A stretch of 15,727 nucleotides of DNA from JAVVEG01 sp032251455 (lineage in GTDB: Bacteria; Pseudomonadota; Gammaproteobacteria; Pseudomonadales; Pseudohongiellaceae): positions 1 through 15,727 of the forward strand of contig JAVVEG010000036.1 in assembly GCA_032251455.1 (NCBI GenBank), in the 5' to 3' direction. Positions 1 through 8,158 of this stretch are shown piece by piece. Below the pieces are notes generated by a model. That model did not search any database. It worked only from the letters and a program-made list of their open reading frames with translations, and was not told where the DNA came from. A program made the position numbers and the translations under genes. Position 1 is the stretch's first letter; each line of letters opens with the position of its first letter.

Positions 1-1
1 C

Positions 2-736
2 ATGATGTTCACTTTTCATTCCACCTGGCGGCGCCAGATGCTTGTACTCGGCCTGGCCGTGTTTTCCTGTTTTGCCCAGGCCCAGCATGAGGCAGACAGT
101 CACAGCCCGGTGGTCTACGCCATCCCTGAATCCAACGGACTGGCCCAGTCTCCCATCAATATCGTGACCGGCTCCGTGGTCAGCGCCCATCATGATATTG
201 CGGTGCATTATGAGAACTCCGATGAGCACCTCATCAATACGGGTCATACGCTTGAAGCCGATTTCGAGCCAGGCAGCTACCTGGACTATGATGGCGTCCG
301 CTATGACCTGCGCCAATTGCATTTCCATACGCCAGCGGAACACCTGATCAACGGGATTACCTACCCCATGGAGGTGCATCTGGTGCACACGCAGCAGAAT
401 GACCCGGCCAACTACCTGGTGGTCGGTATCCTGTTCAGTGAAGGCAGGGAGAATGACTTTCTTGCGCGCGTGCTGGACCATGCTCCCCGCCAGGCAGGCG
501 AACAGTACACTGACAATTTGCCAATGAATGCGCTGGATATGCTGGAAGCCATAGACGGGTACTACCACTATGAGGGTTCACTGACCACGGCGCCTTACAG
601 CGAGACCGTCACCTGGCTGCTGATGAAGTCGCCACACGAGGCCTCGGCCGCGCAGATCGAACAGTTGAACCTGATCGAGGGCGACAATGCCCGGCATATC
701 CAGAGCCTGCACGCGCGCCGCATCGAGGTGGAATAG
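2..736 (+). CDS. Exported alpha-class carbonic anhydrase
   Basis: Predicted zinc enzyme that interconverts CO2 and bicarbonate, acting in the periplasm or outside the cell. A hydrophobic signal peptide (about residues 13-27) ends in an AQA site, followed by the QSPINI motif (49-54) typical of alpha carbonic anhydrases. The three zinc ligands are visible as H107 and H109 in LHFH and H126 in MEVHLVH. H82 in NTGH matches the proton-shuttle histidine of human CA II, and SLTTAP (193-198) supplies the gatekeeper threonine. The length of 244 aa is normal for bacterial members. ATG codons occur at positions 2, 5 and 38. Because the window begins at base 1, upstream sequence and the ribosome site cannot be judged, and the ATG at 38 (residue 13) would still give a full signal peptide. 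The neighbouring hydrolase gene is convergent, 46 bp away. Family assignment is secure; the physiological role (pH, CO2 supply) is inferred. Confidence 0.93.
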   Translation: MMFTFHSTWRRQMLVLGLAVFSCFAQAQHEADSHSPVVYAIPESNGLAQSPINIVTGSVVSAHHDIAVHYENSDEHLINTGHTLEADFEPGSYLDYDGVRYDLRQLHFHTPAEHLINGITYPMEVHLVHTQQNDPANYLVVGILFSEGRENDFLARVLDHAPRQAGEQYTDNLPMNALDMLEAIDGYYHYEGSLTTAPYSETVTWLLMKSPHEASAAQIEQLNLIEGDNARHIQSLHARRIEVE

Positions 737-737
737 A

Positions 738-771
738 CCTGGCTGAGTCAGCACCCCGCGGAAGAGCCAGG
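738..771. terminator. Possible weak hairpin between convergent genes
   Basis: A perfect 7-bp inverted repeat (CCTGGCT at 738-744, AGCCAGG at 765-771) with a 20-nt loop lies directly after the carbonic anhydrase stop codon and before the end of the convergent hydrolase gene. No T-tract follows on either strand, so an intrinsic terminator is only a weak possibility. Confidence 0.2.
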
Positions 772-782
772 AGAAACGCCTT

Positions 783-2825
783 TCAGGGGGCTGTCGACGC
801 TGACTCGGCAAGAATCTGCGCATTCTGCCTGCCCACGTCCATGTAGATGTCTTTGAAAACGGGCAGCAAGTAGCCCTCGGCAATCAATGCGTCGGTGGCT
901 GCTTCGTAGCTGGCGAGATACTCTGCGGCACTTGCATAACGCTCACTCAAAGCAGGCCGGGGATCTCGATTCGCTGCGGCATCGGCGGGGGTTTTCGCAA
1001 ACGGAATATAGCCCCCGGAAAGTCTGGCCAGCTCCGTTTCAGCGCCCACCTGGGGATTGCGCAGATTCCATGACACAAAGCTGCCCAGAGGTACGGCTGT
1101 CAGCGGCGGCAGAATGGTGCTCTGGGCAAGATCATTATTGTCACGGTTGACCCTGGGCACCTTGGCGACATACCAGTCATCTGTGCTCATCGGGTGGTGG
1201 TCGATAATACCCTCATCGTGGAAACGCTCCCCGAAACTCGCAGCCCCGACCTGATACATGGCCTTGGGATGTTGATAACCGGGCAGAGGCTGCCACGCTT
1301 CAGGGTTGATGGCGCCGCTGTCCAGGTGTGAGGCAACCAGCGTGCCCTCTGCAATCCGGGGATAGCGGCTGGCTGGTGGGCTGCGATCTTCGCGCACCCA
1401 GTCCACCATGGCAAGCAGCAGACTGTCCGCTATGGGAGTCCACATATTATGATTGCCGGGCAACTGACCCAGGCCAGGACTGCTGTTCGGTATCCCGTTG
1501 CCAGAGCCGTGCTGGGAACCGCCAATGGTATAGAAACGCACATTCTCCGGCACCTCCGCATCTTCCGTCCCCAATGGATTGGTGTGAGGCAAGGAGCCAG
1601 CTCGCACCCAATACTCGTTGGCGGTCTGGATATGCATCACCCTGGGTTCGGTGTTGCTGGCGCGGGACTGATGCAGGATGCCATCCCTGCGGCCAGAATA
1701 GGGATCGGTGCTGTCACCGTAAGTAAAGGGGAAATAATCATTCGGGTAGAGCAGGTTCTCGTGCTGCCCATTGGTGCGCGTCGGCATGGCAAAGCGTGTA
1801 TTGAACATACCAAAACCCCCACCGGCAATGATGGGCACCATGCCATCGAATACCGGACGGCCCGCCAGGTCTGCATTGAAACCCTGATGAAGGAATTGAC
1901 GCAGCAGGCGACCGCTTTGTGAGATGCCCCAGGCGATACTGTGCTTGATGACAGGCACGTCCAGCGCGCTGAGCTGTGCTTGCAGCGCAGGATCATCGCT
2001 GCCATGACGCAGCAGGGCCACCATATCCCGGATGCCCGCCAGACCAGCCCCACTCAGCACCGGGTCTTTGGCTTCGTAAATCAACTCATAAATGACACCT
2101 GGCTCCAGCCCTCCTGCCAGCTCCAGATTCACCATGACCTGATTGGAATCGGCAACGGGCATCAGGGCAAGCTTGAACTGCTCCCGCGGAATACTCTGCC
2201 GTGGATCGAGCTGATTCACGCGGCGGGTCAGTGTCACTTCGCTGAGACCGCGTTCGCTCGGTATATAGGCGAGGTGATTATTGCCGGCGATATTCACCTT
2301 GTTGTCGGCACGGTTGGTGATGATCTCATAGCGCACCAGACCCGTGACCGGCGCCTCGGCAGCGCCGGCAACTGGTGCATGCAGGCGCACACGTTCACCG
2401 CCCGGGCTGAGTTCATTGATCCACCCGGTCACCAGATAGGTGTAGCCTTTCTGCGTGAGAGGATAGTGCAAGGAAATCTCGGGAGGCAGGGTGCTGCCCC
2501 CGCGGTTGTTGACACTGTAGAGCAGGACATCGCTGCGGTTTTGTCCCTGCGGGACATACAGCTCGAAATCCGCAGAAAACTCCACCAGACCGTCCGCATT
2601 CCTGGGGGCCAGACCGATATCCGTGATTCTCTGGTTACCCGGCTCGTCGGGGTTCAGCGTATAAGACAGGACACCGCGTATCACCTCGTACTGAAAGGGT
2701 GCCGAGGCGTCTGCCAGGGTCTCACGGCTCTTCACCTGAATACCGGAGACTTCCGCCTGCGCAAGCCATGCCGGCAGGCTGAAAAGGATGAGCGCAAACG
2801 CTTGAATCTGTCGATGAATATTCAT
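783..2825 (-). CDS. Secreted alpha/beta hydrolase (alpha/beta hydrolase domain-containing, Abhydrolase_10-like)
   Basis: Predicted serine hydrolase of 680 aa, probably an esterase, exported across the inner membrane. Residues 1-24 form a signal peptide ending LAQA before EVSG. The N-terminal half is beta-rich, and the nucleophile elbow reads GISQSGR at 300-306, with S302 the likely catalytic serine; the GxSQSGR form is characteristic of this large hydrolase family rather than the classic GxSxG. A GGSQHG segment further on probably carries the catalytic histidine. The ATG has a good Shine-Dalgarno sequence (GGAG about 9 nt upstream). The gene lies 88 bp downstream of the flavin monooxygenase on the same strand, so the two are probably co-transcribed, which suggests hydrolysis of an ester or lactone related to the monooxygenase product. 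The enzyme's substrate cannot be read from sequence, and the signal peptide places it in a different compartment from the monooxygenase. Confidence 0.85.
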   Translation of the reverse strand: MNIHRQIQAFALILFSLPAWLAQAEVSGIQVKSRETLADASAPFQYEVIRGVLSYTLNPDEPGNQRITDIGLAPRNADGLVEFSADFELYVPQGQNRSDVLLYSVNNRGGSTLPPEISLHYPLTQKGYTYLVTGWINELSPGGERVRLHAPVAGAAEAPVTGLVRYEIITNRADNKVNIAGNNHLAYIPSERGLSEVTLTRRVNQLDPRQSIPREQFKLALMPVADSNQVMVNLELAGGLEPGVIYELIYEAKDPVLSGAGLAGIRDMVALLRHGSDDPALQAQLSALDVPVIKHSIAWGISQSGRLLRQFLHQGFNADLAGRPVFDGMVPIIAGGGFGMFNTRFAMPTRTNGQHENLLYPNDYFPFTYGDSTDPYSGRRDGILHQSRASNTEPRVMHIQTANEYWVRAGSLPHTNPLGTEDAEVPENVRFYTIGGSQHGSGNGIPNSSPGLGQLPGNHNMWTPIADSLLLAMVDWVREDRSPPASRYPRIAEGTLVASHLDSGAINPEAWQPLPGYQHPKAMYQVGAASFGERFHDEGIIDHHPMSTDDWYVAKVPRVNRDNNDLAQSTILPPLTAVPLGSFVSWNLRNPQVGAETELARLSGGYIPFAKTPADAAANRDPRPALSERYASAAEYLASYEAATDALIAEGYLLPVFKDIYMDVGRQNAQILAESASTAP

Positions 2826-2913
2826 CGTCTATCTCCTCAAAAGGGGCGGGCTGTGCACCTGGGTCTTGTCACTGACCGCCAGTACACCACAACTGCGCCC
2901 CCGCTGAAAAGTG

Positions 2914-4425
2914 TCACTTCAGCAGCCGATAATCCCCCAGGCGGAACCACTTGCGGGAAAGAATGAAACCGGTCACCGGCTCCGGGGAAAGACTGGTGAC
3001 TTCCTCGCTCATGTTTTTGCGGTAAAAAGCGGTGCAGGTGGCGTTCTGCCAGACCGTCTTTTGCATCTTTCTCTTCATGTTGGCGACGTAGGCGTCCTGC
3101 AGTTCGCGTCTGGCATCGATGGCCTTGATGTCCTGGTCGCGCTTCACCGCACAAATGGCCTGGACAATGTAATCGGTCGCTGCCTCCATATAGGAAATCT
3201 GCGAGCTGTGGCCGGTGCCAGTGTTCGGCCCGTTGACCTTGAAATAATTGGGGTAGCCGGAAACGGTAATCCCCTTGTAGGAAACCGCCTCTTTTTCCCA
3301 TTCGCTGTTGAGGTTGCGGCCACCCAGGCCATAGACCTGAAACGTCAGCGCCTGCTTCATGTCCGAATACGCAAAATATCCCGTGGAATAGACAATGATG
3401 TCCAGGGGAATAGCCTTGCCATCTTTTGTTGTGATGCCCGTGGGGGTGATGCATTCAATCCCGCTGATATCGACATCGACATTATCCCGGGACAGCGCCG
3501 GCAGATAGTTATTGGTCGGTATGACGCGCCGGCAGCCCAGCTCGTAATCGGGCATCATGTGCTGGCGCAGCGTGGCGTCCTTGATGTACTTGTCCAGATG
3601 CTTTTTCAGCCTTCTGCGGTAATGACTCTTCATGAGCCGACTGATCAGCGAGAACCCCGGGTAGCGGCGAAAGGCGATGAACCTGAAGTCATAGAATGCA
3701 AAAACCAGCCAGCGGATAAGATGCCGTATACCCGGCAGCGTTCGCAGATGACGCTCTATGGCCCCGTACTGGCGGTCGGAGCGCGGCAGAATCCATTGCG
3801 GCTTGCCCATGAACAGGGTCAAGCGGGAGACCTTGCCAGCAATGGCAGGGACGACCTGAGCGGCGGAACAGCCCGAGCCGACCACGCCAACCCGCTTGCC
3901 TGCATAATCGACCGAGTGATCCCAGTGTCCGGAGTGAAAGAGCGGTCCCTTGAAGGTTTCTGCGCCCTTGATCTTGGGAATATGCGGGTTCGCCAGCACC
4001 CCGCTGGTGTCGATCACGAAGCGGGCGCGATAGCTCTGGCCCGATTCGGTTTCCACAAGCCACAGCAGTTCGTTTTCGTCAAAAGTGAGCCGGGACACCG
4101 TCTGCCTGGTCCGGGCCTGCTGGCGCAGGCCGAAGCGGTCAATAATATGGTTGGTGTAGGCGAGTAATTCGCTTTGCGGGGCAAAGGATTTCTTGAACGG
4201 CCAGGGGATGAACGAGATGCAGTAAAGACTGGTGGGAATATCCACCTCGGCACCGGGATAGGAGTTGACCTGCCAGGTCCCGCCCAGCTCGGCGCTTCTT
4301 TCCAGCAGAACAAAGTCCCTGCAGCCCTTTTTCTGCAAACGCACGGCCGCCAGCAAACCTGAGAACCCGGAACCGATGATGACGGTCTCGAAGTAAGGAA
4401 TCTGCACGTTCTCTGGTTTCGTCAT
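2914..4425 (-). CDS. Flavin-containing monooxygenase, Baeyer-Villiger type
   Basis: Predicted FAD- and NADPH-dependent cytoplasmic monooxygenase (503 aa) that would insert oxygen next to a carbonyl, turning ketones into esters or lactones. The FAD-binding Rossmann motif GSGFSG is at residues 18-23, with an acidic LLER strand end and GGTW at 48-51. The Baeyer-Villiger fingerprint FxGxxxHxxxW(D) is present exactly: F158, G160, H164, W168, D169. A second Rossmann motif, GSGCSA (183-188), should bind NADPH. GYPNYFKVNGPNT (390-402) is also typical of the class. No signal peptide or convincing transmembrane segment. The ATG is preceded by AGAGG about 9 nt upstream. It is the first gene of a probable two-gene operon with the secreted hydrolase and is divergent from the efflux operon. 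N-hydroxylating or other FMO activities are possible alternatives; the true substrate is unknown. Confidence 0.88.
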   Translation of the reverse strand: MTKPENVQIPYFETVIIGSGFSGLLAAVRLQKKGCRDFVLLERSAELGGTWQVNSYPGAEVDIPTSLYCISFIPWPFKKSFAPQSELLAYTNHIIDRFGLRQQARTRQTVSRLTFDENELLWLVETESGQSYRARFVIDTSGVLANPHIPKIKGAETFKGPLFHSGHWDHSVDYAGKRVGVVGSGCSAAQVVPAIAGKVSRLTLFMGKPQWILPRSDRQYGAIERHLRTLPGIRHLIRWLVFAFYDFRFIAFRRYPGFSLISRLMKSHYRRRLKKHLDKYIKDATLRQHMMPDYELGCRRVIPTNNYLPALSRDNVDVDISGIECITPTGITTKDGKAIPLDIIVYSTGYFAYSDMKQALTFQVYGLGGRNLNSEWEKEAVSYKGITVSGYPNYFKVNGPNTGTGHSSQISYMEAATDYIVQAICAVKRDQDIKAIDARRELQDAYVANMKRKMQKTVWQNATCTAFYRKNMSEEVTSLSPEPVTGFILSRKWFRLGDYRLLK

Positions 4426-4463
4426 GTTGTGCCTCTCATCATGCGGTGTCTTTGCTCAAGCAA

Positions 4464-4486
4464 TGCCTGTTTGCAAGCTGCAGGCA
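4464..4486. promoter_or_regulatory. Candidate operator: inverted repeat TGCCTG-N11-CAGGCA
   Basis: A perfect 6-bp inverted repeat with an 11-bp centre lies about 40-60 bp upstream of the monooxygenase start codon. The centre holds the palindromes TTGCAA and CTGCAG. Its size and position fit a dimeric repressor or activator site for the monooxygenase-hydrolase pair. It could also be a hairpin in the 5' leader. No regulator gene is present in the window. Confidence 0.3.
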
Positions 4487-4677
4487 CTACTTCACAACAA
4501 TAGAGGATCATTCTTGCACCAGAAGCTTAGGGATTTCTTAAATCGCCGCTTGTTGTCTTGCCAGATAACCAGGTGAACCAGTTGGTCATTTTCGCCATTC
4601 CTTGCGACTCCTCACCACTCTTCGTATTTAAAAAACGATAACTCTATGTTTTTAGAGAATTAAATTTCCTGGCCTTG

Positions 4678-4699
4678 TTCTTGCAAAGCTTCTTGCAAA
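4678..4699 (+). repeat. Tandem direct repeat TTCTTGCAAA (12-bp period)
   Basis: Two exact copies of TTCTTGCAAA, at 4678-4687 and 4690-4699, are separated by 2 bp. They sit 18 bp upstream of the candidate -35 element of the efflux operon. Tandem half-sites spaced about one helical turn apart are typical of OmpR/PhoB-family response regulators, which is an inference here because no regulator is encoded nearby. Confidence 0.5.
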
Positions 4700-4717
4700 T
4701 GGATTTCGCGGCCCCTG

Positions 4718-4747
4718 TTAACCCGGCGACAGGAGCCAGCGTCTAAT
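4718..4747 (+). promoter_or_regulatory. Candidate sigma-70 promoter for the efflux operon
   Basis: TTAACC (4718-4723) is separated by 18 bp from TCTAAT (4742-4747). The -10 matches TATAAT at 5 of 6 positions; the -35 is weak (4 of 6). This would give a leader of roughly 25-30 nt before the adaptor ATG. A weak -35 with direct repeats just upstream fits an activated promoter. Confidence 0.35.
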
Positions 4748-4781
4748 CAGTTATCCACTTGTCAACAAGAACGGCAGAACA

Positions 4782-6056
4782 ATGAAAATAAGTGATACCT
4801 CAGCACAGGATGTCCAGCTAGTCCGCGCTACCGGCAAGAAAACCCTCTGGCTGAGCCTGGGCGCCTTGCTGGCACTGTTCCTGCTGGCCTGGTTTCTCAC
4901 CCCGGTCATCCAGCGCTGGGCCCAGGCCCAGGAATCGGTCTCCGCCGAACGTCTGCGCTTCTCTGAGGTCAGCCGTGGAAATTTTGTCCGGGATGTCACC
5001 GTACAGGGGCGGATCGTGGCAGCGGTAAGTCCCACCCTGTATGCCAGCGAAAGTGGCACCATTACCTTCGCGGTGGAATCCGGCGATGAAGTCATTGCCG
5101 GGCAGGCACTTGCCGTCATCGACAGCCCTGAGATGCAGAACCGTTTATTGCAGGAGCGTTCCAGACTGAGCGCATTGCAGATCGAGCAGAATCGCCAGCG
5201 CATCACCAACCAGCAGCAACAACTGGAAAACCAGAAATCCCTGGATTCCGCCGCGATTGCTCTCAAGGCTGCCCAGCGCGAGCTTATCCGGGCGGAGCGA
5301 GCCTTCGCGCAAGGAGCCATGACCGAAGTGGATTATGACAAGGCCCGCGACAACGTGGAAACTGCCCAGATACTGCACAAGCACGCGGAGCTGGATACCG
5401 GGCTGGACAACGAACGTCTGGCCTTCGAGTTGCAGACCAGAGAGCTGGCCGTGGAACAGCAGGAGCTTCTGGTGGCAGATCTGAGCCGTCAAGTGCAGGA
5501 ACTGTCCCTGGTCTCACCGGTCAACGGCATCGTCGGCAATCTGCTGGTGGATCAGAAAACCAATGTGGTTCGCAATCAGCCGGTGCTGAGTGTCGTCGAC
5601 CTGTCCGCTTTTGAAATTGAGATACAGGTTCCTGAGAGTTATGTGGATGATCTGGCTCTTGGCATGGTGGCCGAGGTCAGGGCAGGGAACAATTCCTATC
5701 AAAGCACCTTGGTTGCCGTTTCACCGGAAATCATCGACAACCAGGTATCGGGGCGCCTGCGTTTCAACGGCAGCACTCCCACAGGACTGCGGCAGAATCA
5801 ACGCCTCACTACCCGCATCCTGCTGGAGGAAAAGAAAGACATCGTAATGGTACAGCGTGGCCAGTTCCTGGAAAGTGGCAGTGGCCGGGTGGCCTACCGG
5901 GTAAGCAATGGCGTGGCCTATCGCACCCCTATCCTGACAGGCGCTACCAGCCTCAGCAGTGTGGAAATACTGGAAGGGCTGGAACCGGGCGATCTCATCG
6001 TGATCTCCAGCACCGATTCCTTCAACAGCGCAGAAACTGTTTTGATCAATAATTAA
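4782..6056 (+). CDS. Periplasmic adaptor subunit of efflux system (HlyD/MacA-like membrane fusion protein)
   Basis: Predicted membrane-anchored periplasmic adaptor (424 aa) linking an inner-membrane ABC exporter to an outer-membrane channel. A single transmembrane segment spans about residues 20-43, leaving a short cytoplasmic N-terminus. Next come a beta strand region and the first half of the lipoyl/barrel-sandwich domain (about 75-115), a long Gln/Glu/Arg-rich alpha-helical hairpin (about 115-255), the second lipoyl half with SPVNGIVG near 265, a beta-barrel domain, and a C-terminal membrane-proximal domain ending at EGLEPGDLIVISS. The ribosome site is poor (only an AAGAACGG-like stretch), but no better in-frame start is seen. 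It is the first gene of a four-gene operon with 10-20 bp gaps. The partner ATPase and permeases make it MacA-like rather than RND-linked. The transported substrate is unknown. Confidence 0.87.
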   Translation: MKISDTSAQDVQLVRATGKKTLWLSLGALLALFLLAWFLTPVIQRWAQAQESVSAERLRFSEVSRGNFVRDVTVQGRIVAAVSPTLYASESGTITFAVESGDEVIAGQALAVIDSPEMQNRLLQERSRLSALQIEQNRQRITNQQQQLENQKSLDSAAIALKAAQRELIRAERAFAQGAMTEVDYDKARDNVETAQILHKHAELDTGLDNERLAFELQTRELAVEQQELLVADLSRQVQELSLVSPVNGIVGNLLVDQKTNVVRNQPVLSVVDLSAFEIEIQVPESYVDDLALGMVAEVRAGNNSYQSTLVAVSPEIIDNQVSGRLRFNGSTPTGLRQNQRLTTRILLEEKKDIVMVQRGQFLESGSGRVAYRVSNGVAYRTPILTGATSLSSVEILEGLEPGDLIVISSTDSFNSAETVLINN

Positions 6057-6067
6057 GGAACCTTTAC

Positions 6068-6820
6068 ATGTTGCACATGACTCACCTCAGCAAAACCTAC
6101 CGCACTGCCCTGGTGGAAACCCATGCTCTGCGGGATATTTCATTGCATGTGAAGGAAGGTGAGTTCATCACCATCACCGGCCCTTCGGGCTGCGGCAAGA
6201 CCACGTTCCTCAATATCGCCGGACTGCTCGAAACCTATGACCAGGGAGAGTACCTGCTCGATGGTCAGGATGTCAGCCAACTCGGTGACTATCAACGTGC
6301 CAGGTTGCGCAATCAGAAAATAGGCTTCATTTTCCAGAGCTTCAACCTGATGCCGGATCTCAATCTGTTTGACAATGTCGATGTTCCGTTGCGCTATCGC
6401 GGGATGAAAGCTGCTGAGCGCAAGAGGCGTATCGAAGAGGCACTCGATTCAGTAGGTCTGCTGTCCCGCCAAAAACACCTGCCTTCCCAGCTTTCCGGTG
6501 GACAGCAGCAACGGGTTGCGATAGCACGGGCCCTGGTCGGAGAACCGCGCTTTCTGCTTGCTGACGAACCGACCGGCAATCTTGATTCGGCAACGGCAGA
6601 AGGCGTGATGGAATTGCTGGAAAGCATCAATGATGCCGGTACTACCATTATCATGGTGACACATGACCCTTCTCTTGCCGGGCGCAGCGCCCGCAATATC
6701 CATATTCTGGATGGACGCATCTGCGAGCCCGAAGATGCTGCACTGACTGTCATCGGACAACTGGACTCTCAGGGCAGGATTCCAGCAGCAAAAGCCACCT
6801 CAACCGCCATTCTTCCCTGA
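6068..6820 (+). CDS. ABC transporter ATP-binding protein, LolD/MacB-type
   Basis: Predicted cytoplasmic ATPase (250 aa) that powers the adjacent permeases. All nucleotide-binding motifs are intact: Walker A GPSGCGKTT (38-46), Q-loop Q90 in FIFQSFNLMP, signature LSGGQQQRV (142-150), Walker B LLADEP with D166 and E167, D-loop NLDS and H-loop H199 in VTHD. The sequence has the style of the MacB/LolD/FtsE subfamily, whose permeases use mechanotransmission instead of carrying substrate through a central pore. The ATG is 11 bp after the adaptor stop with AAGGA 8 nt upstream. The C-terminus extends about 30 residues beyond the usual end of the domain with low-complexity Ala/Thr content. In MacB this domain is fused to the permease; here it is a separate polypeptide. 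Confidence 0.93.
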   Translation: MLHMTHLSKTYRTALVETHALRDISLHVKEGEFITITGPSGCGKTTFLNIAGLLETYDQGEYLLDGQDVSQLGDYQRARLRNQKIGFIFQSFNLMPDLNLFDNVDVPLRYRGMKAAERKRRIEEALDSVGLLSRQKHLPSQLSGGQQQRVAIARALVGEPRFLLADEPTGNLDSATAEGVMELLESINDAGTTIIMVTHDPSLAGRSARNIHILDGRICEPEDAALTVIGQLDSQGRIPAAKATSTAILP

Positions 6821-6840
6821 CCTGGGACAGGAGTCCTTTC

Positions 6841-8148
6841 ATGTTTCTTTACTATATCCGCCTGAGCCTGCTGAGCTATAAACGCAACCCCATCCTGAGT
6901 TCGTTGATGGTGCTTGCTGTCGCCATCGGGATCGGGGCTTATATGGTCATTTTTACGCTCAATTATTTCATGGGGGGCGATCCCATCCCGCAAAAGAGCG
7001 AACAGCTTTTCCATGTGCAACTGGACTACGGTGACCCTGCCCTGAGCAATCTTGATCCCCCGCCACAATTGACTTATCTGGATGCCACCGCACTGCTGGG
7101 TCTGAGCCGGGATTATCCTCACACAGCCAGCTCGAAATTCGCGGCGGTACTTGAACCGGAAGGCAATGCGCTGCGCCCGTTTACAGTAAACGGTCGCGGC
7201 AACTATGCTGACTTTTTCACCCTGTTTGATGTGCCATTCCTGTACGGCAGCGGCTGGGACAGGAGTGCCGATGAAAACTACCAGCAGCTTGTGGTGTTGT
7301 CACAGGAACTCAACGAACGCCTGTTTGGCGGGGCTAACTCGGTTGGGGAAACCATTTTGATGCACGGTTACTATTTCACCGTGGTGGGGGTCATGGATCA
7401 GTGGTCTCCTGTACCGAAATTCTATGATGTCAACAACGGGCCATTTGACCCGGTCGAAGAAGCTTATGTGCCCTGGCCGTTGATCGTGTCCCTGGAATTG
7501 CCCAGAAGCGGCAACACCAACTGCTGGAAAGCGCCCGAAGGTGATGGCCTGCAGGCTTTCCTGAATGCCGAGTGCGCCTGGATTCAATTCTGGGTGCAAC
7601 TGGAAACCCCAGCCGAACAGTCCTCCTACCAGAACATGATCGACAATTATGCCCGCTCGCAAATGGACCTGGGCCGCCTGCAGCGCCCGGTGGACAAACG
7701 CCTGTTTACGGTAACAGAGTGGCTGCTGGAACAGGAAGTGCTGCCAGATGAAACCCGGATCCTGTCGGCACTTGCCGCCATGCTGCTGGCGGTCTGTCTG
7801 CTCAATACGGTGGGCCTGCTGCTATCCAAGTTCCTGGGCAAGTCCGCAGAGATCGGGGTACGTCAGGCCCTGGGTGCGCACAAGGGCTCTCTGTTCATCC
7901 AGCACCTGATCGAAGCCGGTTGCATCGGCGCCATGGGGGGACTGCTCGGTCTTGGCGTTGCCACATTGGGGCTGGAAGGTGTCAAACGCCTGCTGGGTGA
8001 TCTGATCGTCACTGACTGGATGCACCTGAACCTGAGCGTGGTCGTGGTGACCATAGTGCTGGCCATCATCAGCACTATCGTGGCCGGGCTTTACCCCATC
8101 TGGCGGGCCTGCAACATCAATCCTGCCATTCATCTGAAATTGCAGTGA
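6841..8148 (+). CDS. ABC transporter permease, FtsX/MacB type (first of two)
   Basis: Inner-membrane permease (435 aa) with four predicted transmembrane helices: one at about 17-42, then a large periplasmic MacB_PCD-like domain (about 43-303), then three at about 305-330, 358-380 and 398-422. The FtsX-domain hallmark IGVRQALGAHKGSLFIQHLIEA (split: IGVRQALGA at 338-346) follows the second helix and is the likely coupling region to the ATPase. The periplasmic domain contains two cysteines, C228 and C245, placed to form a disulphide. AGGAG stands 7 nt before the ATG, and the gene is 20 bp after the ATPase. It is clearly different in sequence from the second permease, so the transporter is probably a heterodimer. 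Substrate unknown. Confidence 0.88.
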   Translation: MFLYYIRLSLLSYKRNPILSSLMVLAVAIGIGAYMVIFTLNYFMGGDPIPQKSEQLFHVQLDYGDPALSNLDPPPQLTYLDATALLGLSRDYPHTASSKFAAVLEPEGNALRPFTVNGRGNYADFFTLFDVPFLYGSGWDRSADENYQQLVVLSQELNERLFGGANSVGETILMHGYYFTVVGVMDQWSPVPKFYDVNNGPFDPVEEAYVPWPLIVSLELPRSGNTNCWKAPEGDGLQAFLNAECAWIQFWVQLETPAEQSSYQNMIDNYARSQMDLGRLQRPVDKRLFTVTEWLLEQEVLPDETRILSALAAMLLAVCLLNTVGLLLSKFLGKSAEIGVRQALGAHKGSLFIQHLIEAGCIGAMGGLLGLGVATLGLEGVKRLLGDLIVTDWMHLNLSVVVVTIVLAIISTIVAGLYPIWRACNINPAIHLKLQ

Positions 8149-8158
8149 GGAGTACAGC

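Larger units (their letters stand above)
4426..4781. promoter_or_regulatory. Divergent regulatory region between monooxygenase and efflux operons
   Basis: This 356-bp AT-richer gap has no supported gene. It separates divergently transcribed units and must contain both promoters. It contains the inverted repeat at 4464-4486, three copies of CTTGCAAA (minus strand at 4470-4477, plus strand at 4680-4687 and 4692-4699), a related TTCTTGCA at 4511-4518, a small dyad CTCTA-N6-TAGAG at 4642-4657, and CTTGT-CA-ACAAG at 4758-4769 just before the adaptor gene. I could not identify a good sigma-70 promoter for the monooxygenase side. Confidence 0.6.

Noticed and set aside
2911..4167. Long open frame on the plus strand opposite the flavin monooxygenase
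   Set aside because: Its translation shows no recognisable domain, while the minus strand has complete FAD, NADPH and BVMO motifs. It is an antisense shadow in GC-rich coding DNA. The same applies to the plus-strand frames at 1941-2966, 9473-10447 and 13162-13905.
4714..4733. CCTGT / ACAGG inverted repeat
   Set aside because: Only 5-bp arms with a 10-nt spacer, overlapping the candidate -35; not distinguishable from chance.
4751..4759. DnaA-box-like TTATCCACT
   Set aside because: One near match only, with no cluster of DnaA boxes, no AT-rich unwinding region with repeats and no dnaA, dnaN or rep gene nearby. Not an origin.
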